From Vairimorpha apis BRL 01 (lineage: Eukaryota; Microsporidia; Nosematidae): DNA of 16,802 nucleotides. The translations under genes were made by a program, and so were the position numbers. Below, one piece after another: positions 15,207-16,802 of this stretch (positions within the stretch are counted from its first letter, which is position 1; each line of letters starts with the position of its first letter). Below the pieces are notes generated by a model, which saw only the letters and a list, made by a program, of their open reading frames with translations, had not been told where the DNA came from and did not search any database. The stretch lies in assembly GCA_000447185.1 (NCBI GenBank), contig KE647141.1, positions 1 through 16,802 on the forward strand, in the 5' to 3' direction.

Positions 15207-16391
15207 ATGAAGAATAAGATACTTACAAATCCTCCAGATTTATATAACTCACTCTATGACAATATTGATCATAATTTGGTTTTAAGAAGAGGAGATTTTT
15301 TACAAAAAAATGAAAATAAGAAATATATGGTTATAGATTTACTTGGTACAGGCACATTCAGTCAAGTTGTAAGATGTGTAAGTACTGACGGTGAAGAAGT
15401 AGCAATTAAAATTGTTAAAAACAGTCCTAAATATTATTTTTATGAAATGAATGAAGTGCGAATTTTACAAAATTTGATGTACAAAAATTTATCAAAATAT
15501 TTTGTAGAAATCAAAGATGTATTCATGTTTAAAGAACATCTATGTATAGTACAGGAATTATTAGGATATAATTTATATGAAATGCTTAAAATTACAGGAT
15601 TCAAAGGATTTGATCATAAAATTGTACAAAAATTGGGTAGACAATTATTAGAAGGATTGACTCAGTTGTCACTAATGGGAATTACACATTGTGATTTAAA
15701 GCCTGAAAATATTTTAATAAAGAATTGTAATACGTTTGATATAAAAATTATTGATTTTGGTTCGGCCTTCATAAGTCCTCAACAATCAAATTTTTATGTT
15801 CAATCTAGATATTATAGATCACCAGAAGTTATTTTAGGTATTCCATATAGTAATTTATGTGACATATGGTCATTTGGATGTATAATATATGAAATTTATA
15901 TGGGTGTTCCTATTTTTCCTGGTAAAGATAATGCTGATTTATTAGGAAAAATTCATAATTTTTTTAGCAGGCTTCCAAAATTCATGCTTGAACATGGAAA
16001 ACATACTAATGTATATTTTGAAAAAGAAAATAATTATAAAATTATCTTTGATCCAAAAGGACCAACCATGAATGAAATTATTGATAAAATAAAATCTAAG
16101 AATAATAATTTATATATAGATGATGTATTTGTAAGTTTTGTACTGTCATGTTTAAATCCTTCCCATCTGACAAGACCTTCTTCAGATGAACTGTTAAAAC
16201 ACAAATATTTATGTTTTAATATGAAAAACGAAAATGATTTTGCAATAAGAAATCAACCAACACCTATTCCTCCAATAAGTAAACAAAGAAGAAATTCTGA
16301 TTATAGTGCTGTAAGAGCCAAGAAAAATAAAGATGAGAAAAGGAAATGTTCTGTGTTTAATATGACTAATGAAAACAAACCAAATAATTAA
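15207..16391 (+). CDS. YAK1: YAK1/DYRK-family protein kinase
   Basis: Dual-specificity Ser/Thr kinase of the CMGC group; in yeast Yak1 acts downstream of PKA/TOR to slow growth under stress. All catalytic elements are present in 394 residues: Gly-rich loop LLGTGTFSQVVRC (45-57), VAIK lysine K68, HCDLKPEN with catalytic D163, DFG at 183-185, YVQSRYYRSPEV at 197-208 and DIWSFGCIIYEIYMGVPIFP at 219-238. The RRGD lead-in (27-30) and YMVIDLLG, and the GVPIFPG block, point to YAK1/DYRK rather than other CMGC kinases. The activation-loop YxY is reduced to NFY (195-197), keeping only the second Tyr. The C-terminal tail (about 340-394) is short and basic, with RRNSD as a possible PKA-type site. It lacks the long N-terminal region of yeast Yak1. 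The frame is unbroken. Confidence 0.92.
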   Translation: MKNKILTNPPDLYNSLYDNIDHNLVLRRGDFLQKNENKKYMVIDLLGTGTFSQVVRCVSTDGEEVAIKIVKNSPKYYFYEMNEVRILQNLMYKNLSKYFVEIKDVFMFKEHLCIVQELLGYNLYEMLKITGFKGFDHKIVQKLGRQLLEGLTQLSLMGITHCDLKPENILIKNCNTFDIKIIDFGSAFISPQQSNFYVQSRYYRSPEVILGIPYSNLCDIWSFGCIIYEIYMGVPIFPGKDNADLLGKIHNFFSRLPKFMLEHGKHTNVYFEKENNYKIIFDPKGPTMNEIIDKIKSKNNNLYIDDVFVSFVLSCLNPSHLTRPSSDELLKHKYLCFNMKNENDFAIRNQPTPIPPISKQRRNSDYSAVRAKKNKDEKRKCSVFNMTNENKPNN

Positions 16392-16696
16392 AATAATTAG
16401 TTAATTTTTATAAATAAAAATAATATATATTTAATGTACTCTTAATTAAAATAATTTTTAAATATATATTTTTAAAATCTTTCCATTCTATATTACTATT
16501 TTAATATGGAAATAACTCATTTTTTTTAGATTTACAAATAATTTATTTTTAATTTTTAAAAAAATATTTAAAGATAATATAATTTTTTATAATTATAATT
16601 TTACTATAAATATATTAGTTATTATAAATTTCATTAACATTTGTATAAAAGTTAAATATTTACATTAAAAAATCATTTATAACATAATTTAAAAAA
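16392..16696. other. AT-rich 3' flank, nothing recognised
   Basis: About 300 bases of A/T between the kinase stop and the 3' end of the possible edge gene. The two genes would be convergent. No terminator hairpin or RNA gene is evident. Confidence 0.6.
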
Positions 16697-16802
16697 TTAC
16701 ATATAATTAAACAACATAATTTTCACGAGTAGAAAATGTTCTAAATAAAGGTTATGAAGTGTAAATTTTCCATTATCTAATTTAACTTTTAAGTATTTTT
16801 TT
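16697..16802 (-). CDS. Possible C-terminal fragment of a gene running in from the right edge
   Basis: On the - strand the frame is open from the window edge to a TAA at 16699-16697, about 34 residues. It reads KKYLKVKLDNGKFTLHNLYL then EHFLLVKIMLFNYM. Base composition becomes less extreme here (16725-16770), and the residue mix, alternating charged and hydrophobic, looks more like protein than the A/T noise elsewhere. The fragment is too short for a family call, and its 5' part lies outside the window. Confidence 0.35.
   Translation of the reverse strand, partial: KKYLKVKLDNGKFTLHNLYLEHFLLVKIMLFNYM

Noticed and set aside
1..16802. tRNA, rRNA, CRISPR arrays, telomeric repeats, spliceosomal introns
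   Set aside because: No T-loop-like GTTCGA with a matching stem outside coding sequence, no regular repeat-spacer pattern, and no GT...AG arrangement that would explain the frame breaks better than one missing base.

Overview
The window looks like nuclear DNA of a microsporidian, most likely a Nosema/Vairimorpha-type or similarly AT-rich lineage. The reasons are: about four-fifths A+T by eye; eukaryotic core genes (40S eS21, 60S uL11, TFIIH subunit MAT1/Tfb3, Sin3 corepressor, a YAK1/DYRK kinase) with no recognisable introns; short proteins; and a run of C residues (CCC/CCCC, once GGGTCC) a few bases before nearly every recognisable start codon. That C-run is the known microsporidian start-proximal signal. 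Genus level is inference.

Layout. Bases 1-435 hold no convincing gene. Bases 436-2772 carry a tight + strand cluster: eS21, MAT1/Tfb3, an unrecognised protein with a possible ubiquitin-like N-terminus, and an unrecognised protein ending in a CxxC-x22-CxxC putative zinc site. Bases 2820-3822 carry two - strand genes, a coiled-coil protein and a small protein with a PCNA-box-like C-terminus, separated by a GC-richer relic-like island. Bases 4251-8807 form a looser accessory region: two secreted ricin-B-like (beta-trefoil) lectin genes on the - strand, with two 5'-truncated, decayed non-LTR retrotransposon tails between them that face each other. Bases 8966-9463 encode uL11. After 1.9 kb of AT-rich spacer comes a SIN3 gene (11329-13837), another 1.4 kb spacer and a YAK1-like kinase (15207-16391). 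A possible C-terminal gene fragment enters from the right edge on the - strand.

The strongest unexpected pattern is that four genes (MAT1, the CxxC protein, the coiled-coil protein and SIN3 twice) are each broken by a one-base deficit located in or beside an A/T homopolymer, with convincing coding sequence continuing in the next frame. In MAT1 and SIN3 the continuation carries the conserved family domains. All five shifts have the same sign. Systematic homopolymer undercalling is the simplest explanation; tolerated deletions rescued by polymerase slippage is the interesting alternative.

Functionally, the core genes cover translation (eS21, uL11), transcription initiation and CDK activation (MAT1), histone-deacetylase recruitment (SIN3) and nutrient or stress signalling (YAK1). 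The lectins are candidates for secreted host-facing or spore-surface proteins. They lack the C-run start signal, which sets them apart from the housekeeping genes. I saw no tRNA, rRNA, CRISPR or telomeric repeat.
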